In this document: one piece after another, positions 43,903-52,398 of the stretch
How the letters are laid out: every line of letters starts with the position of its first letter
How positions within the stretch are numbered: position 1 is the stretch's first letter
From: an uncultured Pseudohongiella sp.
GTDB lineage: Bacteria; Pseudomonadota; Gammaproteobacteria; Pseudomonadales; Pseudohongiellaceae
DNA length: 64,000 nucleotides
NCBI GenBank assembly: GCA_902591495.1
Contig: CACJAW010000007.1
Location: 1-64,000 of the forward strand
Reading direction: 5' to 3'
The notes under the pieces: generated by a model
Seen by the model: only the letters and a program-made list of their open reading frames with translations
The model's database searches: none
Told to the model about the DNA's origin: nothing
Position numbers and translations under genes: made by a program

Positions 43903-45219
43903 ATGAATGATTTGGACTTAAACGCACACTGGATGCCGTTTACTGCTAATCGGCAGTTTAAAAAAAATCCGAGATTACTGGTAGCCGGCGAGGGTGTTCA
44001 CTATACAGATTCCGAAGGAAGGAAGATATTTGATGGATTGTCAGGATTATGGACCTGCGGTGCGGGTCACGGTAGACAGGAGATAAACAAGGCTGTTACT
44101 AATCAACTTAACACGCTAGATTACTCGCCCGGTTTTCAGTTTGGTCATCCTTTGAGTTTTCAGCTTGCTAATAAAGTAATAGAGTTGACTCCTTCCGGGT
44201 TAAATAAAGTTTTCTTTACCGATTCGGGTTCGGAAACTATTGATACAGTGTTGAAGATGGCGAGAGGATATTGGCGCAACAAAGGCCAGCCGAGTAAAAC
44301 CAAATTTATTGGTCGGCACAAGGGCTACCACGGTGTAAATTTCGGCGGTTTGGGGGTCGGCGGCATCGGCTTTAATCGCAAATTATTCGGGCAATCGGTA
44401 GAGGCCGACCATATCCCTCACACCGTGTTGGAGGAAAACAAATTCAGTAGGGGAATGCCAGCTCATGGAGCTCATCTTGCTGATGAGTTGGAAGAGTTAG
44501 TGCTTCTCCATGATGCTTCCAACATTGCGGCAGTTGTAGTAGAGCCGATGTCAGGAACGTCTGGCGTTTTGCCTCCACCGAAAGGCTATCTCAATCGGCT
44601 GCGAAAAATCTGTGATGACCATGATATCCTTTTGATATTTGATGAAGTGATAACGGGATTTGGGCGGATGGGCTCGTATACTGGCGCCGAGGAGTTTGGC
44701 GTTACGCCGGATATGATGACCGTCGCAAAGCAGATTACTAATGGCTCGATTCCGTTAGGCGCAGTGGTGGTAAAATCAGCTATTTATGACGCGTTCATCG
44801 AATCAGGTGGTCCTGAGTATATGGTTGAGTTTCCTCACGGGTACACTTACTCTGCGCATCCGGTTGCATGTGCGGCAGGTATCGCAGCACTTGATTTGCT
44901 TGTTAAAGAAAATCTAGTGCAGAGGGTGAAAGAAATGTCCTCGATTTTTGAAGAGGGAATCCATAGCCTTCGTTCAGCGCCTTTCGTCACAGACATTCGT
45001 AATTACGGTTTAGCTGGAGGGATTAGCTTGGAGCATTATCCAGGAGAACCCCTGCGTAGACCGTTTGAGCTGGGCGTAAAATGTTTTGAAAAAGGCTACT
45101 ACGTGCGTTGGGGTGGGGATACAGTACAATTAGCTCCACCATTTATTTCCAGCAAAGACCAAATTGATAGCCTAATAAATGCAGTTGGAGATTCTCTAAA
45201 TGAGCTCGCAAAAAGCTGA
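43903..45219 (+). CDS. Class III aminotransferase (omega-amino acid:pyruvate type)
   Basis: This 438-residue PLP enzyme begins LNAHWMPFTANRQFKKNPRLL, as in beta-alanine/omega-amino acid:pyruvate aminotransferases. The class III signature ILLIFDEVITGFGRMGSYTGAEEFGVTPDMMTVAKQITNG supplies the PLP Asp and the Schiff-base Lys in VAKQITNG. It would convert beta-alanine or a related omega-amino acid to a semialdehyde. The next gene encodes a CoA-acylating semialdehyde dehydrogenase whose start overlaps its 3' end by 20 bases, which supports this pathway assignment. Confidence 0.87.
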   Translation: MNDLDLNAHWMPFTANRQFKKNPRLLVAGEGVHYTDSEGRKIFDGLSGLWTCGAGHGRQEINKAVTNQLNTLDYSPGFQFGHPLSFQLANKVIELTPSGLNKVFFTDSGSETIDTVLKMARGYWRNKGQPSKTKFIGRHKGYHGVNFGGLGVGGIGFNRKLFGQSVEADHIPHTVLEENKFSRGMPAHGAHLADELEELVLLHDASNIAAVVVEPMSGTSGVLPPPKGYLNRLRKICDDHDILLIFDEVITGFGRMGSYTGAEEFGVTPDMMTVAKQITNGSIPLGAVVVKSAIYDAFIESGGPEYMVEFPHGYTYSAHPVACAAGIAALDLLVKENLVQRVKEMSSIFEEGIHSLRSAPFVTDIRNYGLAGGISLEHYPGEPLRRPFELGVKCFEKGYYVRWGGDTVQLAPPFISSKDQIDSLINAVGDSLNELAKS

Positions 45220-46738
45220 AAAAAATTCAGAATTCGCCAGACCGATACTTGGTCATTTTATCGATGGCAAACTCGTAAATGCTGAAGGCAGAACATCGGA
45301 AGTTTTTAACCCGGCAACAGGACAAGTTACCAAAGCAGTTGCATTAGCTGGCAGAGAGACTTACGAAATGGCTTCTTCTGCAGCTAAGCGAGCGTTTCCA
45401 GGATGGAGAAATACACCACCACAAAAACGTGCACAGGTTATGTTTACGTTCAAAAAATTATTGGAAGCCCATGCCGATGAGCTATGCGCAACGATAACGT
45501 CAGAACACGGAAAAGTTTTGGATGATGCCCGAGGAGAGTTAGGTCGTGGTATTGAGGTAGTCGAATATGCATGCGGTATTTCAGAGCTACTTAAGGGAGA
45601 GTTCTCAAAAAATGCAGGCCCTGGTATTGATAGCTGGTCAGAATTCCAACCCCTTGGTGTGGTTGCAGGAATAACACCTTTTAACTTCCCAGTTATGGTG
45701 CCGATGTGGATGTTCCCTCTCGCGATTGCCTGTGGAAATACCTTCATTTTAAAACCCTCCGAGCGAGACCCAAGCGCATCTATCCTGATGGCTCAGCTAT
45801 TGAGCGAGGCCGGCTTACCCGATGGTGTTTTTAACGTAGTCAACGGTGACAAGGAAACAGTCGATCTAATTCTAGAAGACCAGAGTGTCCAAGCAGTCAG
45901 TTTTGTTGGGTCGACACCAATTGCGGAAGCGATTTATAGAAAGGGTACAGAATATGGAAAGAGAGTTCAGGCATTGGGAGGGGCGAAAAATCACGCTGTC
46001 GTTATGCCCGATGCAGATATTGACAACGCAGTGAATGCTCTCATGGGGGCGGCTTATGGATCATGTGGTGAGCGTTGTATGGCTATTTCCGTCGCGGTCT
46101 GTGTCGGAGAAAAGGTAGGTGATCAAGTCGTCAAGAATTTAGAATCTCGAGTTAAAGCTTTGCGTATTGGCCCGGGCGAAGATACTAGCAATGATATGGG
46201 TCCACTGATCACATTGGATGCCTACAATCGCATCCACTCTTATGTTGAGAGGGGCCTGGAGCAGGGCGCCGAGCTTATTGTTGATGGGAGAGGGTTCAAA
46301 ATCGGAGGTAATGAAGCTGGGTTTTTTGTTGGTGGATTTTTATTTGATAAAGTCAAGAAGGAAATGGAAATTTATACCGATGAGATCTTTGGGCCTGTTT
46401 TGTGTGTGGTTAGGGTAGAGACTTTGGGCCAGGCGATGGAACTCATTAATGAGCATGAGTTTGGTAATGGAACTTGTATTTTTACTCGTGATGGCGAAAC
46501 CGCAAGATACTTTACCGATAATATTCATGTGGGCATGGTTGGAGTAAATGTAGCTTTGCCGGTGCCGGTGGCCAGCCAAAGCTTTGGTGGTTGGAAGCGC
46601 TCTTTATTTGGTGATCTTTATGTTTATGGGCCGGATGCGATTCGCTTCTACACAAGGCGCAAGACCATGACACAACGATGGCCTGCAAGCGATAAGACTG
46701 AGCAAGCTAAGTTTGCCTTTCCAAGTGGCGGCTCGTAG
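45200..46738 (+). CDS. mmsA: CoA-acylating methylmalonate-semialdehyde dehydrogenase
   Basis: This 512-residue aldehyde dehydrogenase of the MmsA type has FIDGKLVNAEGRTSEVFNPATG at the start, then GVVAGITPFNFPVMVPMWMFP, FVGSTPIAEAIYRKG and the catalytic Cys in AAYGSCGERCMAISVAV. It oxidises malonate or methylmalonate semialdehyde with CoA and NAD+ to acetyl-CoA or propionyl-CoA. It is coupled to the aminotransferase upstream; together they would degrade beta-alanine or beta-aminoisobutyrate to acyl-CoA. The conserved C-terminal FGGWKRSLFGDLYVYGPDAIRFYTRRKT is present and the length is normal. Confidence 0.92.
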   Translation: MSSQKAEKNSEFARPILGHFIDGKLVNAEGRTSEVFNPATGQVTKAVALAGRETYEMASSAAKRAFPGWRNTPPQKRAQVMFTFKKLLEAHADELCATITSEHGKVLDDARGELGRGIEVVEYACGISELLKGEFSKNAGPGIDSWSEFQPLGVVAGITPFNFPVMVPMWMFPLAIACGNTFILKPSERDPSASILMAQLLSEAGLPDGVFNVVNGDKETVDLILEDQSVQAVSFVGSTPIAEAIYRKGTEYGKRVQALGGAKNHAVVMPDADIDNAVNALMGAAYGSCGERCMAISVAVCVGEKVGDQVVKNLESRVKALRIGPGEDTSNDMGPLITLDAYNRIHSYVERGLEQGAELIVDGRGFKIGGNEAGFFVGGFLFDKVKKEMEIYTDEIFGPVLCVVRVETLGQAMELINEHEFGNGTCIFTRDGETARYFTDNIHVGMVGVNVALPVPVASQSFGGWKRSLFGDLYVYGPDAIRFYTRRKTMTQRWPASDKTEQAKFAFPSGGS

Positions 46739-46839
46739 ATCAACATGGTGATTTTCTGTATCAGTAAGTTCATATCTTGGAAGCATCAAACAAATCTAAT
46801 TAAATTAGAGTCTGTGTTTGTAAGGATTACTTTGGTCTG

Positions 46840-47283
46840 ATGATCAAAAGCAAATCGATTTTAAGAGTAACCCTCTCGTTGGGATTAGTTTCATATCTGG
46901 TCGCTTGTAATTCGATCAAATTACTCTCCACAAGCCCTATTAACAATGTATATTGTGATAATTTTTTAATCTATGAGATGTGCGCTGAAGACATAGACAA
47001 TGACGGAATCGTTGAGCACGTCTACTTTGCCGATACCTCTGAGGTTTTCTTATATAGGCAAGGTGCAAAAGAAAGTATTCCAGATCGACTTGCTACGCAT
47101 CGCTGCGTTAGAGCCATGGACAAGGAACTGGTTGCTACGACAAATCGTGTTTTTGGAGTCACCGATGAAACTACTTTTCTTGAGAAACAGGATATCCGAG
47201 GAGCAATGATGATAAAGTACTTCGCGTACTTACCAGAAATTACAGCTTGCAACCTGCGAGCTGAGCAGAAGGAAAATAACTAG
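46840..47283 (+). CDS. Hypothetical small lipoprotein
   Basis: This 147-residue protein has a lipobox (LVSYLVAC) near residue 23. A possible Ca-binding-like stretch is CAEDIDNDGIVEHVYFAD, resembling an FG-GAP or dockerin-type Asp-rich loop. Four Cys occur in the mature part (YCDNFLIYEMC, THRC, ACNLR), which may form disulfides. No family is recognised. It stands alone between the mmsA operon and the TonB receptor. Confidence 0.6.
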   Translation: MIKSKSILRVTLSLGLVSYLVACNSIKLLSTSPINNVYCDNFLIYEMCAEDIDNDGIVEHVYFADTSEVFLYRQGAKESIPDRLATHRCVRAMDKELVATTNRVFGVTDETTFLEKQDIRGAMMIKYFAYLPEITACNLRAEQKENN

Positions 47284-47491
47284 CTTTTCGCTAAGCACCT
47301 GGGTCCAGTCAACTCATTTTTCTGTGTCTATAGTAATTCTAGGCCGTCTTCCTTATTGTTACTTGTTGTTCACAACCCTTGCAAAATGTCACATTTGGCA
47401 CTGGGGTGATTGCGTATAATTTAATCCGCACTTGTAACTCCAACTTTCTAAATCTTTTCTTAATTAAGTAAAGACTCAGAGGTGGTATGTT

Positions 47492-49720
47492 TTGCAAATC
47501 ATGGCCAGCAGTTCAGATTTTGATATAGAGGTAAGTGCTTCTGTGAAAATTTACTACCAATTACTTGTTCTAATTTTACTTTCTTTAACTGGATTTAATG
47601 GATATAGCCAAGATAACGTTGGAGACGATTCCACTATCTTATACCCATTCTCTTATTTCACTCAATTTGCGCCGCGTACCGCACTGGATATGCTTAATCG
47701 TATACCTGGTATGACTATGAGTGGTTCGAGCCGTCGAGGCTCATCAAACAGCGGTCGGAATAGCGGCGGGAGTTTTACGAATGTAAGTCGCGGAGGACGA
47801 GGTCTGGGTGCCGGAAATAATGGAGTTCAAATTTTAATCAACGGTAAACGGACAGCTGGTAAAAATAACGATACGCAGGCTCAGCTGCGCAGAATTGATG
47901 CTGATCAGGTAGATTATATAGAAATTATCAGAGGTACATCCGGGGAGCTGGATGTAAGAGGTAGTACGCAAATAGCCAACATTGTCTTATTTAATGAAGT
48001 TTCGAATACAACGATTAATTATCAGGCCAGTACCGACTACTATGCGGACCACACATCCAAGCCTGGGGGTTCAATATCCTATGCAGGACAAGAGGGTGAC
48101 CTAAATATGATTGTTAGTGCATCAGCAGTGCCAGGTTATCGCTACACGGAAATGAGGGAAAAAAGTATTTTGCCTGGTGAATTGCCAAATGATTTTATTG
48201 GTCAGACTCAAATAATAGACAACGCGACTTATACACTTTCTACCAATTTAGATTACCAGTTTAGCGCTAAGAGTAGCGCTCGCTTTAACGCCCTTCTGGC
48301 TGAGGATGACAATCCCACTGAAGTCGATCGTTTGACGGTCGATCTGAAAGGTAAAGGTTTTAAACATAGTCTAGAGAGAGAGGATAACCCGGCGACTAAT
48401 ACCAACTGGGAAGTTGGGGGAGACTATGAATTCCGTCGGAATAACGGGGACAGATTCAAAGTTTTAGGGATAGCTAATAAGAATGATACAACCAATACCC
48501 GACAAAGATGGGATGTTTTCGAGGATTTGACAGAGCAAAAGAATTTGTTTTTGGATACTGCAAGCACTTTAGAAGAACGTATCGTTCGGGGTTCATATAC
48601 CACTGATTTACTCAGTGGGCAGAGTGTTGAATTCGGCGCAGAGAGATCACAGACGGTTTTAGACTCAAAGTTGGCTCTTGAAGTGCTCTCTCTATCGAGC
48701 TCCGGACAGGATGCGTACGGGGGTTTAACGCCGGTTAGCATACCAAATGCAAATACTAGGGTAGAAGAGATACGCTACGAACCTTTTGCTATTCATAACT
48801 GGCGAATAAATCCTCGCATGTCATTGGAAACGTCTTTTGTATATGAGGCCTCAGAAATTACGTTGAGTGGTGATGTTAGCAACAGTCGTACTTTTAATTT
48901 TTTTAAACCAAAAGTTGACTATCGATTTGATATCACACCGCAACTTCAGTTGCGTGTGATGATTGAGAAGTTTGTCCGCCAGCTAAGCTTTATGGATTTT
49001 GTTGCAATCAACGATCAGACCGATGAAGATTCTGATACCTTGCCAGGTAATTCAAATCTCCGACCAGATTATTGGTGGAATTATAACTTTTTAGCCGAAT
49101 ATAGATTGCCTGATGATCAGGGAGTGGTTAGCGCTAACTTTTACCACCATCGACACAAAGACTTCCTTCAACGTATTGATGTATCTAATGGTCCGGACGA
49201 AATACGTTCCGCAGCTGGGAATATTGGAACAGGGGATATGTATGTTTTTGAGGTCAAAGGTAGTATTAGACTTAAGCGGTTAGGCATGCCAAATGTCTTA
49301 TTTACAACTACTGCGAATGTCCGAGACTCTTGGGTCAAAGATTCGTTTATAGATATCACAAGGCGTTTCAATAATTACCATAGAGGCGAATTTAATTGGA
49401 GTATTAGACACGATATTCCAAATTTGCGAATGAACTATGGCATCGAAATGCGTAATCGTATTGATGGTGGCACAAAGCGATGGGATATAGAGGATATAGA
49501 GGAGGACCATGCCGATCCATATTTCGAGGGTTTTATCGAAATAATCACGTTTGGTGACCTAACTTTTCGGTTAAATGCTCGTAATTTGACAGATGTTGAA
49601 GTGTGCCGCGACCGCATTCGATACGAGGGTCATATAGTTAACAATATTTTAGAAGAAGTTGAATATATGTGCCGCGGTTTTGGGCGAACTTTTTCTCTTC
49701 AAGTCACCGGCACCTTTTAA
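47492..49720 (+). CDS. TonB-dependent outer membrane receptor
   Basis: This 742-residue protein has a signal peptide (YYQLLVLILLSLTGFNGYSQ). The plug domain has TALDMLNRIPGMTMSG, GVQILINGKRTAGKNND, LRRIDADQVDYIEIIRGTSGELDVRGSTQIANIVL. The beta-barrel runs to the end, closing with the aromatic terminus LQVTGTF. A Ser/Gly/Arg-rich insertion (SRRGSSNSGRNSGGSF) lies in the plug. No clear TonB box is seen after the signal. The TTG start at 47492 has AGAGGTGG before it; a GTG at 47543 would give a shorter, more ordinary signal. The ligand is unknown. A TATAAT at 47415-47420 may be its -10 box. Confidence 0.87.
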   Translation: MQIMASSSDFDIEVSASVKIYYQLLVLILLSLTGFNGYSQDNVGDDSTILYPFSYFTQFAPRTALDMLNRIPGMTMSGSSRRGSSNSGRNSGGSFTNVSRGGRGLGAGNNGVQILINGKRTAGKNNDTQAQLRRIDADQVDYIEIIRGTSGELDVRGSTQIANIVLFNEVSNTTINYQASTDYYADHTSKPGGSISYAGQEGDLNMIVSASAVPGYRYTEMREKSILPGELPNDFIGQTQIIDNATYTLSTNLDYQFSAKSSARFNALLAEDDNPTEVDRLTVDLKGKGFKHSLEREDNPATNTNWEVGGDYEFRRNNGDRFKVLGIANKNDTTNTRQRWDVFEDLTEQKNLFLDTASTLEERIVRGSYTTDLLSGQSVEFGAERSQTVLDSKLALEVLSLSSSGQDAYGGLTPVSIPNANTRVEEIRYEPFAIHNWRINPRMSLETSFVYEASEITLSGDVSNSRTFNFFKPKVDYRFDITPQLQLRVMIEKFVRQLSFMDFVAINDQTDEDSDTLPGNSNLRPDYWWNYNFLAEYRLPDDQGVVSANFYHHRHKDFLQRIDVSNGPDEIRSAAGNIGTGDMYVFEVKGSIRLKRLGMPNVLFTTTANVRDSWVKDSFIDITRRFNNYHRGEFNWSIRHDIPNLRMNYGIEMRNRIDGGTKRWDIEDIEEDHADPYFEGFIEIITFGDLTFRLNARNLTDVEVCRDRIRYEGHIVNNILEEVEYMCRGFGRTFSLQVTGTF

Positions 49721-49892
49721 GATTCTCAAACTAACTCATTTCTAACATCCTTTTTTGCCGTTAAATGAGAAATTAACTCTCAACTAATTGCTTTATAACT
49801 CGAATTTAACTTGAAAAAATATCCTACTCGCGTAGTTTGTGAAGTAAGCACTGCCAGTTGATTCTAAAAATTACATACGGGGCTTGGCTAAT

Positions 49893-50882
49893 ATGCATTC
49901 AAAGAAATTATTTGTCGTTTACTTGGCTTTGGGTCTAGTGATTTGCTGGCCTAACCTGAATGCTCAGCTTGCTGGTCGATCTCTGACGGAACACGGACAC
50001 CCAGATTTTCAGGGGACCTATACTTACCGAACGATCACACCCCTTAATCGGCCTGCTGAGCTAGCGCAGAAGCAAGTGCTGTCCGAAACTGAGGCGACTG
50101 AATGGGAAGCATACGAGAACCGCCGCCAGAATCGAGACCTTATCATTGACTCTGTGGGTGGTGCAGGCTATCCGCCGGGAGTGATTTCTTACAATGAGTT
50201 TTGGTATGAGCGCGGAAAAGAAACTATTGCGGATAGGCGAACTTCTCTTATCTATGATCCACCAGATGGGAGAATGCCAGCACTCAACGATAAGGGGCGT
50301 GAAAGGGCCAGAGTCCGGGCAGAGAATAGGCGATTGAGTATTGGTCCGGAGGGTCGAACACTTGCCGATCGCTGTTTGATGAGCGGAGGCGCTGGACCTC
50401 CACTAGTTCCTGGAGCTTACAACAACAATATTCAGATTGTTCAAACCAAAGATCACATCATGATTCTGAGCGAGATGATACATAGGGCTCGTATAATTCG
50501 TATCGATGATGCCCATCAAACCGTGCATGTCAAGTGGGATGGGGATTCGATAGCGAGATTTGAGGGAGATACCCTAGTCATTAATACGCGCCATTTTTAC
50601 TATCACGACAACGGTCGTGGCTCTTCCGACCAAATGATTCTTGAGGAACGGATCAAGCGTATCGATGAAAATACACTTGACTACGATTTCACTATTGAGG
50701 ATCCAATGTCCTGGGATGACTCGTGGTCAGCGCGTTTTCCTCTTCGTCGAATTGAAGATCCAATTTATGAGTACGCATGCCATGAAGGTAATCACGGTAT
50801 GGTTGGTATACTTGCCGGATGGCGCAGGTATGAGGCAATGGGGATGAACGGCGACGGAACCGCCAAAGCAAGTGATAATTGA
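49893..50882 (+). CDS. Secreted 'GKPD' family protein (paralogue 3 of 3)
   Basis: This roughly 329-residue protein has a signal peptide (LFVVYLALGLVICWPNLNAQ). Landmarks shared with the gene at 17450 are EHGHPDFQGTY, GPEGRTLADRCLMSGGAGPP, NNNIQIVQTKDHIMILSEMIHRARI, DSIARFEGDTLVINT and EYACHEGNHGMVGILAGWRR. In this copy GKPD reads GHPD. It is followed after 33 bases by an NHL-repeat protein and then a small cytochrome c, a likely three-gene transcript, which suggests a periplasmic redox or lyase system. The function is unknown. The ATG at 49893 is preferred to the TTG at 49884. Confidence 0.75.
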   Translation: MHSKKLFVVYLALGLVICWPNLNAQLAGRSLTEHGHPDFQGTYTYRTITPLNRPAELAQKQVLSETEATEWEAYENRRQNRDLIIDSVGGAGYPPGVISYNEFWYERGKETIADRRTSLIYDPPDGRMPALNDKGRERARVRAENRRLSIGPEGRTLADRCLMSGGAGPPLVPGAYNNNIQIVQTKDHIMILSEMIHRARIIRIDDAHQTVHVKWDGDSIARFEGDTLVINTRHFYYHDNGRGSSDQMILEERIKRIDENTLDYDFTIEDPMSWDDSWSARFPLRRIEDPIYEYACHEGNHGMVGILAGWRRYEAMGMNGDGTAKASDN

Positions 50883-50915
50883 TAGCAAGTGATAATTGTT
50901 AGAAAGGAAATTAAA

Positions 50916-51908
50916 ATGAAAAAAAATAAGAGGCTAGTGGCAAAATTACTATCAACTATTTTTACTTTTTGTTTCTATGTTTCTGCTCAGGGACAAGCGC
51001 TACCCGGACCCGATCCGCTTCAAATGGAGGATGCTCCGGATTTGGGTTATTACCCTGTTCCACATGGAATGAAGATACCTCCCGATGTGGAGTTGGGTGC
51101 TGCATCAAGTGTGGTATGGACCAAAGAAAATCATCTAATTCTGTTCAATCGGGGGCCTAATCCCTTAATGGAATTCGATCCTCGGGGCCGTTTACTTAAA
51201 ACTTGGGGCCAGGGAGACTACATACGGCCTCATGGTATGAGGCTCGATCCTGACGGGAACATTTGGACCACAGACGTTAATGGACACACAGTTCGGAAAA
51301 TGAATCTCGATGGCCAGGTGTTATTAACTATCGGTAAAATGGGTAAGGCAGGAGAGCCAGAGGCAGGATTATTAAACGAGCCCACTGATTTGACAATAAA
51401 TGATGAAGGTGAAGTCTTTATTCTAGTTGGTCATGGTCGTGGCACTCCGCAATTACTAAAATTCGATCGCATGGGGCGCTTTATGAAAAAGTGGGGCGGA
51501 CCCGGCACTGGTCCAGGCCAGTTTGATACACCTCATTCAATTGTTGTCGACGAGGATGGATTGATCTACGTCGCCGATCGTCAGAATAGGCGCATTCAAA
51601 TTTTTGATGACGAGGGGACATATTTAAAAGAGTGGCATTATAAAGGCCTACCCTGCGGCTTACATTTTGACAGTGAAGGGACTCTATGGATGGTGAGTGG
51701 TTTTGCGGGGGAGATCCTAAAACTAGACGAACAAGGGAAAGTTGTGGGCGCGACGGGAGAGCCTGGGAAAAAGCTAGGTGAGTTTGGTGAGGCTCATTAT
51801 ATGACTCTAGCGCCAGGAGATGTCATCTATGTGGCTGACACGATCAAGCCAGACTTGCATAAGTTTATTGAGAATCCGATTCAGTCTGCGGTTTACCAGA
51901 AGCGCTAG
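50916..51908 (+). CDS. Exported NHL-repeat beta-propeller (amidating-lyase-like)
   Basis: This roughly 330-residue protein has a signal peptide (LVAKLLSTIFTFCFYVSAQG). Six propeller blades are visible: YIRPHGMRLDPDGNIWTTDVNGHTVRKMN, LNEPTDLTINDEGEVFILVGHG, FDTPHSIVVDEDGLIYVADRQNRRIQIF, CGLHFDSEGTLWMVSGFAGEILKL and AHYMTLAPGDVIYVADTIKP. The layout resembles peptidyl-alpha-hydroxyglycine amidating lyases and related NHL proteins, though catalysis is unproven. AAAGGA precedes the ATG at 50916. The cytochrome c gene follows after about 22 bases. Confidence 0.8.
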   Translation: MKKNKRLVAKLLSTIFTFCFYVSAQGQALPGPDPLQMEDAPDLGYYPVPHGMKIPPDVELGAASSVVWTKENHLILFNRGPNPLMEFDPRGRLLKTWGQGDYIRPHGMRLDPDGNIWTTDVNGHTVRKMNLDGQVLLTIGKMGKAGEPEAGLLNEPTDLTINDEGEVFILVGHGRGTPQLLKFDRMGRFMKKWGGPGTGPGQFDTPHSIVVDEDGLIYVADRQNRRIQIFDDEGTYLKEWHYKGLPCGLHFDSEGTLWMVSGFAGEILKLDEQGKVVGATGEPGKKLGEFGEAHYMTLAPGDVIYVADTIKPDLHKFIENPIQSAVYQKR

Positions 51909-51930
51909 TTTTTCCTCGAGACTGAAGCTT

Positions 51931-52308
51931 GTGTCAGGGAAAGTGCTTTCTTTTTTGCTGCTTCTCTCTGGAACATTGAGAGGAGAGATTCCAAATTTAA
52001 ATGATGGTATTTACTCCAAAGCGCAAGCTGAGGATGGGGCTGAACTATACGCCACCTACTGTGCTCACTGTCACCTGCCTGGCTTTTATGTCAATTTGGA
52101 GACTACATGGGAAGGTATGAGTGTTCTTGATTTTTATTACAAGATAAGTGGCTCAATGCCAGCAGACAGGCCTCGCATATTAACTCAGTCGCAGTATCTA
52201 AAGATAGTTGCATGGATATTAGCGGTCAATGGGTTTCCAAGTGGAAATAAACCAATGCTTTTAAACAACAATCTTGGACTCATTAAATTTAAGTTTGGCA
52301 GTAAATAG
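51931..52308 (+). CDS. Small exported class I cytochrome c
   Basis: This protein is about 125 residues from a GTG at 51931. The ORF track's start at 51820 lies inside the NHL gene and gives an implausible N-terminus. A signal peptide (VLSFLLLLSGTLRGE) is followed by EDGAELYATYCAHCHLPGFY, a c-type haem site, and SGSMPADRP, whose Met is a candidate sixth ligand, then YLKIVAWILAVNGFPSG. It is a single-haem soluble electron carrier. It would take electrons from the NHL or GKPD-family partner encoded upstream; that link is inferred from co-location. A GTG at 51943 is another possible start. Confidence 0.8.
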   Translation: MSGKVLSFLLLLSGTLRGEIPNLNDGIYSKAQAEDGAELYATYCAHCHLPGFYVNLETTWEGMSVLDFYYKISGSMPADRPRILTQSQYLKIVAWILAVNGFPSGNKPMLLNNNLGLIKFKFGSK

Positions 52309-52376
52309 CACCGCGGATTGATAACTTAATAGATGGTTCTCAGTTCGTTTTTGGGAGGAGTTTCCAGAGTTGAGCA

Positions 52377-52397
52377 AGTTAGAGATAAACTCTAACT
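52377..52397. terminator. Hairpin between convergent cytochrome and photolyase-like genes
   Basis: A perfect 8-base stem AGTTAGAG / CTCTAACT with a 5-base loop abuts the stop codon of the photolyase-like gene (52399). No T run follows on either strand. It may act as a weak bidirectional terminator or 3' end stabiliser. Confidence 0.4.
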
Positions 52398-52398
52398 G

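Noticed and set aside
47395-47420. Possible sigma54 site (TGGCAC followed by TTGC) before the TonB receptor
   Set aside because: The GG to GC spacing is 13 bases and not 10, so it does not fit a sigma54 promoter; the overlapping TATAAT is a better -10 candidate.
51820-51930. N-terminal part of the ORF at 51820
   Set aside because: It overlaps the NHL-repeat gene in another frame; the signal peptide of the cytochrome starts near 51931.
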